A DNA stretch of 64,000 bases from Azospirillum melinis (GCF_013340935.1 NZ_WHOS01000021.1:47393-111392); one strand, 5' to 3'; positions 50,819 to 60,654 are shown, counted from the first letter of the stretch. Made by a program: numbers and translations. The notes: generated by a model from the sequence alone, not told the origin.

Positions 50819-51934
50819 ATGAAGACCCTGCGTGTGAGGATCGTCGGCGGATCGGTCGGCGGCCTGTTCGCCGCCGCCCTGCTGCGGCAGGACGGGCACG
50901 ACGTCCGCCTGTATGAGCGCTCCAGCGGCGGGCTGGCCGGCCGCGGCGCCGGGCTGGTCGGTCAGCGCGACCTGTTCGCCCTGCTGCGGGCGGTGGGCTG
51001 CGAGCGTGTGGCGCAGGTCGGCGTCGTCGCCCATGAACGTATCTTCCTCGACCGCGCCGGAGAAATCCGGCAACGGCAGGCGACGCCGCAGATGCAGATT
51101 TCCTGGGACCACCTGTACGCCACGATGCGCAGCAAGGTGCCCGACGACAGCTATGTCCTGGGCCGTGCCGTCCTCGCGGTGGAGCAGGATGGCGCCACGG
51201 CGACCCTGCAATTCGACGATGGCAGCCGGGAGGAGGCCGATCTGGTGATCGGTGCCGACGGGCTGGGCTCCATCGTGCGCTGTGCGGTGGTGGGCAGGCA
51301 CGCCGCCAACGGGTATGCCGGCTATGTCGCCTGGCGCGGGCTGCTTCCGGAACGCGAGCTGCCGGCGGAGTCCGCCGTCCTGCTGGACCGGTTCGCCTTC
51401 TTCGACATGCCGCAGTCGCACACGCTCGGCTATCTGGTCACCGGGCCGGCGGCGGAGACGGCGGTCGGCCAGCGGCGCTACAACTGGGTCTGGTACAGAC
51501 GGGTGGCGGCGGCCGAGTTGCCGGTGCTGCTGACCGACGCCAAGGGACGCCACCACCCCCACTCGCTGGCGCCGGGGCAGGTGCCGGAGCCGGTGGCGGC
51601 ACGGCTGCGGCAGGACGCGGCGGACCGGCTGCCGCCGCCCTTCGCCGCGGCCATCGCGGCGGAGTCCCGCCCCTTCCTACAGGCCATCTTCGATTACGAG
51701 GTGCCGGCGATGACGCGCGGTCGGGTCGCTCTGCTGGGCGATGCCGCCTTCGTGGTCCGTCCGCACACGGCGATGGGCGTCGCCAAGGCGGCGGGGGACG
51801 CGATGGCGCTCGTCCGGCAGCTGTCGAACCATCGGGACATCGAGACCGCCCTCCAGGCCTACAACGAGGAACGCCACCCAGCCGGGGCTGCCATCGCCGC
51901 CTACGGACGTCGGCTGGGCGCGATGCTGGAGTGA
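50819..51934 (+). CDS. FAD-dependent aromatic hydroxylase, 2,6-dihydroxypyridine 3-monooxygenase-like
   Basis: A 371-residue class A flavoprotein hydroxylase. The FAD motif IVGGSVGGLFAAALLRQDG is at residues 7-25, the DG motif EEADLVIGADGLGSIVR near 150, and the GD motif GRVALLGDAAFVVRPHTAMG near 300. MQISWDHLYATMR, GYVAWRGLLPE and YNWVWYR resemble 2,6-dihydroxypyridine 3-monooxygenase of nicotine degraders. It follows the molybdenum hydroxylase operon by 40 bp on the same strand. Molybdenum hydroxylation then flavin hydroxylation is the classical route for pyridine rings. GAAGGAAA precedes the ATG. The specific substrate is inferred. Confidence 0.88.
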   Translation: MKTLRVRIVGGSVGGLFAAALLRQDGHDVRLYERSSGGLAGRGAGLVGQRDLFALLRAVGCERVAQVGVVAHERIFLDRAGEIRQRQATPQMQISWDHLYATMRSKVPDDSYVLGRAVLAVEQDGATATLQFDDGSREEADLVIGADGLGSIVRCAVVGRHAANGYAGYVAWRGLLPERELPAESAVLLDRFAFFDMPQSHTLGYLVTGPAAETAVGQRRYNWVWYRRVAAAELPVLLTDAKGRHHPHSLAPGQVPEPVAARLRQDAADRLPPPFAAAIAAESRPFLQAIFDYEVPAMTRGRVALLGDAAFVVRPHTAMGVAKAAGDAMALVRQLSNHRDIETALQAYNEERHPAGAAIAAYGRRLGAMLE

Positions 51935-52025
51935 GCATCATACCAAGGGATAGCAGCCGTAAAGCCATGGGTCGATGCGGGCGACCCCAGCGTGCGATTC
52001 CGCCATGTGCTCCAGACAAGCGAAG

Positions 52026-52053
52026 CTTCCTGCACGCCATGCCATGCAGGAAG
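52026..52053 (+). promoter_or_regulatory. Hairpin covering the ribosome site of the AraC gene
   Basis: CTTCCTGCA and TGCAGGAAG form a perfect 9-bp inverted repeat with a 10-base spacer. The right arm contains the AGGAAG ribosome site of the ATG at 52061. It may act as RNA structure that hides the site or as a DNA operator. Confidence 0.5.
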
Positions 52054-52060
52054 TCCCCCG

Positions 52061-52588
52061 ATGCTTCAGCCCGCAACCGCCGATGACAGGATGGTCGCCT
52101 CGCTGGTGACCCGCGCCCTTGCGGTGCTGGACCATGACCCCGACGGCGCGCGGCGCTGCCTCGACCGGCTCGCCTCCCTGTTCGCCGACCGGCGGGACGA
52201 GCCGGCGGCCGTCGCCGCACCGCCGCCATCCCAGGGTGGCCTGACCTCGTTGCAGCTCCGCCGGGTGACCGGGCATATCGAGACCAACATCTCCCGGCCG
52301 CTCAGGGTGGAGGCGCTGGCCGCCCTCGTCGGGCTCAGCAGCGGGCATTTCACCGCCGCCTTCAAGGCCAGCACCGGCGAAACGCCCCATTCCTACGTCA
52401 TCGGGCGCCGCGTGCATCTGGCCCAGCGCCTGATGCTGGAAACCGACGAGCCGCTCTGCCAGATCGCCTGTGCCTGCGGTTTTGCCGATCAGGCCCACCT
52501 GACACGCCTGTTCGGGTCCAGGGTCGGGCAGACGCCACTGCGCTGGCGCAAGGCAGGGCGGCGTTTGCGCAACACCGAAACTCCTTGA
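52061..52588 (+). CDS. Short AraC-family regulator
   Basis: A 175-residue protein with a single recognisable domain, the AraC double HTH at residues 65-168 (VEALAALVGLSSGHFTAAFK, QIACACGFADQAHLTRLFGS, VGQTPLRWRK). The N-terminal 60 residues are not a cupin, so no effector domain is evident. An open frame begins at 51992, but AGGAAG and size favour 52061. It lies downstream of the flavoprotein hydroxylase and upstream of the TetR gene on the same strand. The target is unknown. Confidence 0.9.
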   Translation: MLQPATADDRMVASLVTRALAVLDHDPDGARRCLDRLASLFADRRDEPAAVAAPPPSQGGLTSLQLRRVTGHIETNISRPLRVEALAALVGLSSGHFTAAFKASTGETPHSYVIGRRVHLAQRLMLETDEPLCQIACACGFADQAHLTRLFGSRVGQTPLRWRKAGRRLRNTETP

Positions 52589-52609
52589 CCCCGGACCGTC
52601 CCACCCTGA

Positions 52610-52631
52610 TTTTAGATCATACGATCTAAAA
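52610..52631. promoter_or_regulatory. TetR operator
   Basis: TTTTAGATC, four bases, GATCTAAAA: a perfect 9-bp inverted repeat 21 bp upstream of the tetR start. Its A+T richness stands out in this DNA. It is the probable autoregulatory site controlling tetR and the downstream exporter. Confidence 0.75.
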
Positions 52632-52652
52632 CGGGTTCGGGAGGCGGAAGCG

Positions 52653-53255
52653 ATGGCTCGGCCGCGGAAGTTCGACGAGACGGCGGTGCTGGACGCGGCG
52701 GTGGACCGCTTCTGGACCCAGGGCTTTGAGGCGACCTCCACCCGGGAACTGGCGGAGAGCATGCAGATGACTCTCGCCAGCATCCACAACGCCTTCGGTG
52801 ACAAACGGACGCTGTTCCGCCGCTCGCTGGAGCATTACCTGAACGGTTCCCTGCGCGCCCGCATCGCCCGGCACGAGGCGGCACCCTCCCCGGCCGCGGC
52901 CATCGCCGGCTTCCTGCGGGAAAGCATCGAGCGCTCGCTCGGCGACGGCTGCCGGCGCGGCTGCCTGCTGGTCAACTCGGCGCTGCAGGTCACGCCGGCC
53001 GATCCGGAGATGCGCGATTACCTGAACGCCGAACTGGCGACCATCGAGGATTTCTTCCGCCGCTGCATCGTCAGGGGACGGCAGAGCGGCGAGATCCCCG
53101 CCGGCATCGATGCCGACGATGCCGCCCGCCTGCTCTTCTCCAACCTCCTGGGAATCCGGGTTCTGGCCCGTGTCCGCCCCGAACGCAGTCTGCTGGAGGG
53201 GGCGGCCCGCGCCGCCCTCGCCACCCTCGGCCTGCCGCCGATGCCGGACATCTGA
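52653..53255 (+). CDS. TetR-family transcriptional repressor
   Basis: A 200-residue repressor. The N-terminal HTH is at residues 8-52 (FDETAVLDAAVDRFWTQGFE, STRELAESMQMTLASIHNAF), and the C-terminal domain (GCRRGCLLVNSALQVTP) is the type often linked to electrophile or quinone sensing (AcuR/ComR-like; the two Cys near 108-112 may matter). GGGAGG precedes the start. It is followed by an MFS gene on the same strand and has a palindromic operator directly upstream. Confidence 0.94.
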   Translation: MARPRKFDETAVLDAAVDRFWTQGFEATSTRELAESMQMTLASIHNAFGDKRTLFRRSLEHYLNGSLRARIARHEAAPSPAAAIAGFLRESIERSLGDGCRRGCLLVNSALQVTPADPEMRDYLNAELATIEDFFRRCIVRGRQSGEIPAGIDADDAARLLFSNLLGIRVLARVRPERSLLEGAARAALATLGLPPMPDI

Positions 53256-53340
53256 CCCCACCCTCCGACCTTCATTCCCGAGATTTCCCGATCAACCGGG
53301 CGGGCCGCAGCCGCGGCGCCGTCAACAGGGACGCACGCCC

Positions 53341-54594
53341 ATGAGCACGACCTCCATTGGTGCGAAGGATCGCCTCGACAGTTCCGCCTGGATGGCGACG
53401 TTTGCCGGCATGGCAGGCAGTCTCGTCGCCATCGGCTTGGCACGCTTCGCCTACTCCCCGCTGGTTCCGTCGCTGATCGAGGCGCACTGGTTCTCCGCCG
53501 GCGATGCCGTGACGCTGGGGGCGGCGAATTTCGCCGGATATCTGGCGGGCGCCCTGCTCGGCCGGCCGATGGCCGGGCTGCTGCCGAACCGGGCGCTGCT
53601 CCGGCTGCTGATGCTGGCGACCTCCCTTGCCTTCATCGCCTGCGCCTATCCGCTGTCGCTGGCCTGGTTCTTCGGATGGCGCTTCATCTCGGGCCTTGCC
53701 GGGGGTGCAATCATGGTGCTGGTCGCGACCAGCATCCTGCCCCACATCCCCGCCTCGCGGCGCGGCTTCGTCAGCGGGATGATCTTCCTCGGTATCGGCC
53801 TTGGCATCGCCGCGTCGGGCACCGCCGTGCCGGCGCTGATGCGGCTCGGTCTGCACGAGACGTGGCTCGGGCTGGGCGGGCTGTCGCTGCTGCTGACCGC
53901 CCTGTCCTGGTTCGGCTGGCCGGCCTCGGCGCCGCCGCAGGGAATCGCCGCCCCGGCGGTCGAGCATGCCCCGAAGCATGAGGGAGGGATCCTACGCACC
54001 CTCTACGGCGAATATGCGCTGAACGCTCTCGGTCTGGTGCCGGTGATGCTGCTGCTGGTGGATTACGTCGCCCGCGGCCTGGGCAATGGCGCGGACACCG
54101 GTGCTTTCTATTGGGTCCTGTATGGCGTGGCGTCGGTGGCCGGGCCCGTCGCCGCCGGATCGCTGGCCGATCGGGTCGGCTATGCCGCGGCCTACCGCAT
54201 CGCCCTGCTGCTCCAGGCGGTATCCGTCGCCACCCTGGCGGCCAGCGGCAATCCGGTGGCGGTCGGGGCTGCGACGGTGGTCCTTGGCGCCCTGACGCCG
54301 GGCGTGGTTCCCCTGGTGCTGGGCCGCATCCACGAACTGCTGCCGCACAGCCAGACCGAACAGCGGGCGGCCTGGAGCCGGGCCACCACCGCCTTCGCCC
54401 TGTTCCAGGCGCTGGGCGGCTACGGATACTCCTATCTCTTCACACACAGCGGGCAGAGCTATGCCGCCGTCTTCCTGTGCGGCGCCGTCGCCCTGGCGGT
54501 TGCGCTGGGCGCCGACATCCTCATCAACGCCCGCCGCCACCGTCACTCCGGAAAGCGGGCCGAAAAGCGGGCCGCAGCTGTCATCCGTTCCTGA
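53341..54594 (+). CDS. MFS transporter, YbfB/YjiJ family
   Basis: A 417-residue membrane protein with about 12 segments. [23 protein letters not shown] split across the first helix, [13 protein letters not shown] and [14 protein letters not shown] are typical of the YbfB/YjiJ group. It lies 85 bp after the TetR gene, probably in the same transcript, so an inducible exporter or importer is likely. A longer frame from 53110 overlaps tetR and is rejected. Its 3' end overlaps the convergent LysR gene by 52 bp. Confidence 0.91.
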   Translation: MSTTSIGAKDRLDSSAWMATFAGMAGSLVAIGLARFAYSPLVPSLIEAHWFSAGDAVTLGAANFAGYLAGALLGRPMAGLLPNRALLRLLMLATSLAFIACAYPLSLAWFFGWRFISGLAGGAIMVLVATSILPHIPASRRGFVSGMIFLGIGLGIAASGTAVPALMRLGLHETWLGLGGLSLLLTALSWFGWPASAPPQGIAAPAVEHAPKHEGGILRTLYGEYALNALGLVPVMLLLVDYVARGLGNGADTGAFYWVLYGVASVAGPVAAGSLADRVGYAAAYRIALLLQAVSVATLAASGNPVAVGAATVVLGALTPGVVPLVLGRIHELLPHSQTEQRAAWSRATTAFALFQALGGYGYSYLFTHSGQSYAAVFLCGAVALAVALGADILINARRHRHSGKRAEKRAAAVIRS

Positions 54595-55493
54595 AACGCC
54601 TCCTGCAACAGGGCCAGGAAGGCGCGCACCGCCGGGTTGGTGCGGCGGCTTTCCGGCCAGAGCGCGGTGATGTTGTGCCGCTCGACGGCGAAGTCGGACA
54701 GCACCGGGACCAGTTCGCCGCGCACCACATAGGGGGCGGTGATGAAGGTGGCGGCGATGCCGATGCCGCCGCCGGCCGCCAGTGCGGCGACCAGCGCGTC
54801 GCTGACATCGACGACGATGCCGGAGGGCGGCACGACCTCGACCAGACGCTCGCCGATCCGGAAGGGCCAGCGCAGCGTCTGCCCCGTGCTCTGGAAGCGC
54901 AGGCTGACGGTGTCGTGCCCGTCCAGCCCGTCCGGGTGCGCCGGCGTGCCGCGGGCCGCCAGATAGGCGGGCGAGGCGAAGCAGCAGAGCCGGTGCGACG
55001 CCAGCCGGCGCGACAGCAGCCGTGAGTCCGCAAGCTCGCCGATCCGCACCGCGACGTCGATCCCCTCCTCGATGAGGTCGACCATCCGGTCGCTCAGGCG
55101 CAGATCGACCGAAACCTTGGGATAGAGCCGCCGGAACGCCGGCAGTGCCGGTGCGATGACATGGACGCCAATCGGCAACGATGCTGCAACCCGCAGCGTG
55201 CCCGAAGGCTCCGAGCGGGCCGCCATCGCCGCCTGCTCGATCTCCTCCGCATCGCGCAGCAGCCTCAACGCCCGCTCGTGCAGGTCCCTCCCCTCCGCCG
55301 TCAGCGTCAACGAACGCGTCGTCCGGGTGAACAGCGACACCCCGAACCGCTGCTCCAGCCGCTGCACGCTCTTGCTGACAGCCGAGGGCGAGACCGACAG
55401 CGAACGGGCGGCGGCGGTGAAGCTGCCCAATGTCCCGGCACGGGCGAAAGCGATCAGGCCGGTCAGCCGCTCCAGGGCAATTTGTTCCTTCAT
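54543..55493 (-). CDS. LysR-family transcriptional regulator
   Basis: A 316-residue LysR regulator: DNA-binding domain residues 6-66 ([34 protein letters not shown]), effector domain 95-300. It is divergent from the quinone oxidoreductase gene at 55586, with a GATA-N11-TATC site between them, so that gene is the probable target. The C-terminal coding sequence overlaps the end of the convergent MFS gene; both frames are coding-like. Confidence 0.94.
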   Translation of the reverse strand: MKEQIALERLTGLIAFARAGTLGSFTAAARSLSVSPSAVSKSVQRLEQRFGVSLFTRTTRSLTLTAEGRDLHERALRLLRDAEEIEQAAMAARSEPSGTLRVAASLPIGVHVIAPALPAFRRLYPKVSVDLRLSDRMVDLIEEGIDVAVRIGELADSRLLSRRLASHRLCCFASPAYLAARGTPAHPDGLDGHDTVSLRFQSTGQTLRWPFRIGERLVEVVPPSGIVVDVSDALVAALAAGGGIGIAATFITAPYVVRGELVPVLSDFAVERHNITALWPESRRTNPAVRAFLALLQEAFQERMTAAARFSARFPE

Positions 55494-55507
55494 GGCATAA
55501 GTGAAGC

Positions 55508-55526
55508 GATATCAGCCCCGATTATC
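55508..55526. promoter_or_regulatory. LysR box between lysR and the quinone oxidoreductase gene
   Basis: GATA, eleven bases, TATC: an inverted repeat with the spacing of LysR sites, in the 92-bp divergent gap. Confidence 0.45.
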
Positions 55527-55585
55527 AATCCCAAAACCGCCTGCCATATGGTCATCCGGTCTTAGAAACCCTGGATAAGGAGACC

Positions 55586-56605
55586 ATGATGAGCGAGACG
55601 ATGAAAGCGGTCCGGCTGCACGCCTTCGGCGGTCCGGAGGTTCTGGTTTACGAAGACGCGCCGAAGCCCGAACCGAAGCCGGGCGAGATCCTGATCCGCG
55701 TCCATGCGGTCGGCGTCAATCCTCCCGACTGGTATCTGCGCGACGGCTATCGGATGCTTCCGCCCGAATGGCAGCCGCAGGTGTCCTTCCCCGTCATCGT
55801 CGGAACGGATGTTTCCGGCATTGTCGAGGCCGTCGCCGACGATGTGCGGACGCTGGCGCCCGGCGACGAGGTCTATGCGATGATCCGTTTTCCCACCGGT
55901 CTCGCCGGGGACAGCCGGGCCTATGCGGAGTATGTCACCGCACCGGCGACGGATGTCGGCCGCAAGCCGGCCGGCATCGGCCATGTGCAGGCTGCCGCCG
56001 CCCCGATGTCGCTGCTGACCGCATGGCAGTTCCTGATCGATCTGGGCCACGACGAACCGAGCCCGCTCCAGCCGCACCGGCACCGGCCGGTGCCGCTCGA
56101 CGGCAGGGCCGTGCTGGTGAACGGAGCCGCCGGCGGTGTCGGGCATCTTGCGCTTCAGCTTGCGAAATGGCGGGGCGCACACGTCATCGCCGTCGCCTCC
56201 ACCCGGCATGAGGCGCTTCTGCGCGACCTCGGCGCCGACGAGGTCATCGATTACACCAAGGTCAAGGCCGAGGAGACGGTGCGCGGGGTCGACCTCGTCG
56301 TCGATGCGGTCGGCGGTCCATCCTCCGCCCGGTTCCTGAAGACGCTGAAGCGCGGCGGCGCCCTGTTTCCGATTTTCCCGTTGGGCCTCGACGCCGCGGC
56401 CGAGGCGGCAGAGCGGGGCGTCACGGTTTCGGCGACACAGGTCCGCTCCAACGGCGCACAACTGACGGAGATCGCCGGGCTCCTCGACAACGGCACCCTC
56501 CGCGTCGTCATCGACAGCGTCTTCCCCCTCGCAGAAGCCCATCTGGCGCACGAGCGTGCCGCGAAGGGGCATGTCCAAGGCAAGATCGTGCTCACCGCCG
56601 TCTGA
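55586..56605 (+). CDS. NADP-dependent quinone oxidoreductase (zeta-crystallin-like MDR)
   Basis: A 339-residue medium-chain reductase without the structural zinc. The GroES-like domain (residues 1-130: VLVYEDAPKPEPKPGEILIR) precedes a Rossmann domain with VNGAAGGVGHLALQLAKWRG at about 178-197. Such enzymes reduce quinones or enones with NADPH. An insertion around residues 150-170 (DEPSPLQPHRHRP) is unusual. AAGGAG precedes the ATG. It is divergent from the LysR gene at 55493, the likely regulator. Confidence 0.92.
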   Translation: MMSETMKAVRLHAFGGPEVLVYEDAPKPEPKPGEILIRVHAVGVNPPDWYLRDGYRMLPPEWQPQVSFPVIVGTDVSGIVEAVADDVRTLAPGDEVYAMIRFPTGLAGDSRAYAEYVTAPATDVGRKPAGIGHVQAAAAPMSLLTAWQFLIDLGHDEPSPLQPHRHRPVPLDGRAVLVNGAAGGVGHLALQLAKWRGAHVIAVASTRHEALLRDLGADEVIDYTKVKAEETVRGVDLVVDAVGGPSSARFLKTLKRGGALFPIFPLGLDAAAEAAERGVTVSATQVRSNGAQLTEIAGLLDNGTLRVVIDSVFPLAEAHLAHERAAKGHVQGKIVLTAV

Positions 56606-56755
56606 GCGGGCGATCCGGCCACGCATTGCCCGCTGGATGCGCATAGCCAAACCAATCAATCTCCAAGCTCAAGCCCAGGCTTGCAACCTGCTTCACACAC
56701 GCACCATTCTGTGACCGCAGCAGGTATGGGAAAGCGGACACCGAGAGGACGCGAC

Positions 56756-57196
56756 GTGCAGTCAGAGATTGTTGAGATTTCCGAAGGACTGACAGAAGTG
56801 GCCGTGCCGGCCCTGCGGGTTCTGTGGCCGAAATACGATGCGGCGGAGATGACCCGCATCATCGACACGGAGTTGCGGCCGAACGGCTACCGCCTCGCCG
56901 GCATTATTCCCGAGGCGGGCGGCCCGGCGGCCTGTGTCGTGGGCTTCCGCCTGCAACATTCGCTGTGGCTGGGTAAGTCCCTCTACATCGTCGACATGGC
57001 GACTCTGCCGGACTATCGCGGCCGCGGCTATGCCGCCCTCATCCTCGACTGGGTGAAGGCGGAGGCCGAACGGCTGGACTGCACGGCGCTGCATCTCGAC
57101 TCCGCCGTCGGTCCGGAGCGCAGCAGCGCCCATCGCGTCTATATGGGCAAGCGCTACCAGATCGCCTGCCACCACTTCGTGCACAAGCTGGGCTAG
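56756..57196 (+). CDS. GNAT-family N-acetyltransferase
   Basis: A 146-residue acetyltransferase. The acetyl-CoA-binding motif A is LYIVDMATLPDYRGRGYAAL near residues 75-95 (Q/RxxGxG/A as YRGRGY), followed by LHLDSAVGPERSSAHRVYMG. The GTG at 56756 is preferred because GAGAGGA precedes it; an ATG at 56681 would add 25 poorly conserved residues. It stands alone between convergent and unrelated genes and ends just before a pair of large hairpins. The acceptor substrate is unknown. Confidence 0.9.
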   Translation: MQSEIVEISEGLTEVAVPALRVLWPKYDAAEMTRIIDTELRPNGYRLAGIIPEAGGPAACVVGFRLQHSLWLGKSLYIVDMATLPDYRGRGYAALILDWVKAEAERLDCTALHLDSAVGPERSSAHRVYMGKRYQIACHHFVHKLG

Positions 57197-57197
57197 A

Positions 57198-57240
57198 GTG
57201 TGATCGGTTCAAGCGGAATCGCTTGAAGCGTGAATCACAC
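57198..57240. repeat. REP-like compound palindrome
   Basis: Outer arms GTGTGAT/ATCACAC enclose a perfect inner stem TTCAAGCG-GAAT-CGCTTGAA. It begins immediately after the GNAT stop codon. The nested structure looks like a dispersed palindromic element rather than a simple terminator; copies elsewhere in the genome cannot be checked here. Confidence 0.5.
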
Positions 57241-57252
57241 GGAAAATCAAAT

Positions 57253-57300
57253 GCTTAGAGTCTGTCTGATGCTTCAATAGGCATCAGACAGACTCTAAGC
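57253..57300. terminator. Very long perfect hairpin between convergent genes
   Basis: GCTTAGAGTCTGTCTGATGC at 57253-57272 and its exact complement at 57281-57300, a 20-bp stem with an 8-base loop. It lies 12 bp from the end of the minus-strand isomerase gene. It can stop transcription from both sides. Confidence 0.7.
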
Positions 57301-57311
57301 CCGCGGGACCG

Positions 57312-58145
57312 TCACCGGGCCGCTGCGCGATACGGGGCGAACCAGCCGAGCCCGTCGAGCGTGGCGGCGCGCGGCCGGTATTCGCAGCCGACGAAACCGC
57401 CGTAGCCGAGCCGGTCCAACTCGGCAAGCAGGAAGGGCCAGTTCAGTTCCTCGCCGTCCGGTTCGTTGCGCGACGGGACGGAGGCGACCTGCACATGCCC
57501 AACCAGCGGCATCAGCCGGCGCAGCGCCACGGTCACGTCGCCATGCAGGATCTGCCGGTGGTAGAGGTCGAACTGGAGCCGGACGTTGGGCAGCCCGGCC
57601 TCGGCGATCAGCCGTTCGGCAAGGCCGAAATCGTTCAGGAAATAACCGGGCATGTCGCGACCGTTGATCGGCTCCAGCAGCAGCTCGATCCCGCGTTCCG
57701 CCAGCACCTCTCCGGCGTGGCGGACGGCCCGCCGGTAGGCGTCGAGCGCCACCGGATCGGCGGAATCGGCCAGCCCGGCCATCATGTGGAGGCGCCGGCA
57801 GCCGGTTGCCCCGGCATAGTCCAGCGCCGTGGCGACCGCAGCACGGAACTCGTCGAACCGGTCCGGCAGTGCGGCAAGCCCGCGCTCCCCGGCTGCCCAG
57901 TCGCCGGGCGGCATGTTGAACAGCGCCTGGGTCAGGCCATTGCGCTCCAGCCGCTGCGCCACCGCGTCCGGCGCATGCTCGTAGGGAAAGAGATATTCGA
58001 CCGCCCGAAACCCGGCATCGGCGGCGGCGGCGAAGCGGTCCAGGAACGGCCACTCCGTGAACATCATCGTCAGGTTCGCGGCGAAGGCGGGCATGGCGGC
58101 GGTGAACTCCCACAGGCTGCTGGCGGTGTCGGGAGCCTGCATCAT
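57312..58145 (-). CDS. Hydroxypyruvate isomerase-family protein (OtnI/Hyi-like)
   Basis: A 277-residue TIM-barrel protein of the xylose isomerase-like superfamily. Metal and substrate residues are seen in VEYLFPYEH, LLLEPINGRDMPGYFLN (catalytic Glu), LQFDLYHRQI and VGCEYRPR (second catalytic Glu). The family includes hydroxypyruvate isomerase and 2-oxo-tetronate isomerase, which interconvert short hydroxy-oxo acids. GGAGG precedes the ATG at 58145; the frame runs open far upstream to 59111, antisense to the MOSC gene. No glyoxylate or tetronate genes are adjacent, so the role is open. Confidence 0.92.
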   Translation of the reverse strand: MMQAPDTASSLWEFTAAMPAFAANLTMMFTEWPFLDRFAAAADAGFRAVEYLFPYEHAPDAVAQRLERNGLTQALFNMPPGDWAAGERGLAALPDRFDEFRAAVATALDYAGATGCRRLHMMAGLADSADPVALDAYRRAVRHAGEVLAERGIELLLEPINGRDMPGYFLNDFGLAERLIAEAGLPNVRLQFDLYHRQILHGDVTVALRRLMPLVGHVQVASVPSRNEPDGEELNWPFLLAELDRLGYGGFVGCEYRPRAATLDGLGWFAPYRAAAR

Positions 58146-58226
58146 CCGGCAACCTCCGGGCAACCGCCGGCTTTCCGCCGGACAGCCTCTCCGTTGTCTT
58201 ACGCGTGCGCACCGCAATGCTGACCT

Positions 58227-58245
58227 GCCAAGGCGGCGCCTTGGC
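58227..58245. promoter_or_regulatory. Perfect palindrome in the isomerase/MOSC divergent gap
   Basis: GCCAAGGCG-G-CGCCTTGGC, 9-bp arms. It lies about 80 bp from each start codon and could be an operator for either gene; no adjacent regulator is present. Confidence 0.4.
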
Positions 58246-58325
58246 TGGCGCCGGCTGGGCAGCGATAAGGGGGGTCTTGCAAAAAGCCCCAGCCGGGCGA
58301 CAGCCACAAAAGCGGAGAAGGGCCG

Positions 58326-59015
58326 ATGACCAAGTCCACCATGCTGAACGCAGTCCTGACCGGCAAGGCGGTTCCGTTCGGCCGGCCGGACACACTCAGC
58401 GCCATCGGCAAGCATCCGGTCGATGCCGCCATCGCCATCGGTCCGGCCGGGCTCGAGGGCGACGAACAGGCCGACCGCCGCAACCATGGCGGGCCGGACA
58501 AGGCGATCCACCATTATCCCTTCGACCATTACGCGGCATGGCGCGGTGACCTGCCCGCCCCCTGCCCGCTGCTGGAGTCCGTCGGTGCCTTTGGCGAGAA
58601 CCTTTCGACGCTCGGCCTGACGGAGGAAACGGTCTGCGTCGGCGACATCTTCCGCATCGGCACGGCGACGGTGCAGGTCAGCCAGGGGCGCCAACCCTGC
58701 TGGAAGCTGAACCACCGCTTCGGCGTGAAGGACATGGCGCGACGGGTGCAATCCACCGGCCGGACCGGCTGGTATTATCGCGTGCTTGAGCCGGGCACCG
58801 TCGCCGCCGGAGACGGGATCACTTTGCTCGGGCGTCCGCTGCCGGACTGGCCGCTGGCCCGCATCCTGCGCGCCTTCTACCACGACACCGGCGACCTCTC
58901 CACGCTCGCTGGCATCGCGGAATTGGAGCCGCTCGCCACCGGCTGGCGCACGCTTGCCCGACGCCGGGTGGAGAGCGGCAGGGTGGAGGACTGGTCCAAC
59001 CGCCTCGGCGAGTAA
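58326..59015 (+). CDS. MOSC-domain protein (YiiM-like)
   Basis: A 229-residue molybdenum-cofactor sulfurase C-terminal (MOSC) domain protein of the YiiM type. The core is GLEGDEQADRRNHGGPDKAIHHY divided over residues 42-65, followed by GAFGENLSTLGL and the conserved Cys in QGRQPCWKL near 122. YiiM-like proteins use the molybdenum cofactor to reduce N-hydroxylated compounds such as 6-hydroxylaminopurine. GGAGAAGG precedes the ATG. It is divergent from the isomerase gene. Confidence 0.92.
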   Translation: MTKSTMLNAVLTGKAVPFGRPDTLSAIGKHPVDAAIAIGPAGLEGDEQADRRNHGGPDKAIHHYPFDHYAAWRGDLPAPCPLLESVGAFGENLSTLGLTEETVCVGDIFRIGTATVQVSQGRQPCWKLNHRFGVKDMARRVQSTGRTGWYYRVLEPGTVAAGDGITLLGRPLPDWPLARILRAFYHDTGDLSTLAGIAELEPLATGWRTLARRRVESGRVEDWSNRLGE

Positions 59016-59041
59016 TCCGGCGCGGGCAGCCCGCCCGGCCC

Positions 59042-59090
59042 GTTCGGATTTCCGAACGCCCAGAGGCGGGCCGCGTTCGGAAATCCGAAC
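59042..59090. promoter_or_regulatory. Two DctD-like enhancer palindromes
   Basis: GTTCGGATTTCCGAAC at 59042-59057 and its exact inverse GTTCGGAAATCCGAAC at 59075-59090, spaced 33 bp (about three helical turns). They end 74 bp upstream of the sigma-54 promoter. The CGGAAATCCG core resembles what is recalled of DctD sites at rhizobial dctA promoters. Confidence 0.65.
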
Positions 59091-59163
59091 ATCAGCGGTT
59101 CTGACCAGCAATCCTATCCAAAAAGATCAATGGCTTAGGCCGCGACGTCCTGTCAGCCCGCGC

Positions 59164-59179
59164 TGGCATGGCGGTTGCT
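59164..59179 (+). promoter_or_regulatory. Sigma-54 promoter of aspA-dctA
   Basis: TGGCATG, four bases, TTGCT: one mismatch (T for C) to the -24/-12 consensus. The transcript would begin near 59191, 48 bp before aspA. Confidence 0.75.
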
Positions 59180-59238
59180 CCTGATTGGTTGCGTCCCGCG
59201 CAGACGGGACGGTCTCAATCAAGGGAGCGAAACGTACG

Positions 59239-60654
<1,416 letters not shown>

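Noticed and set aside
57198..57300. CRISPR or insertion-sequence end
   Set aside because: The palindromes are unlike each other, not spaced repeats, and no cas or transposase gene is nearby.
58146..59111. Long upstream extension of the isomerase gene
   Set aside because: Antisense to the MOSC gene; GGAGG directly precedes the ATG at 58145 and the TIM barrel begins there.
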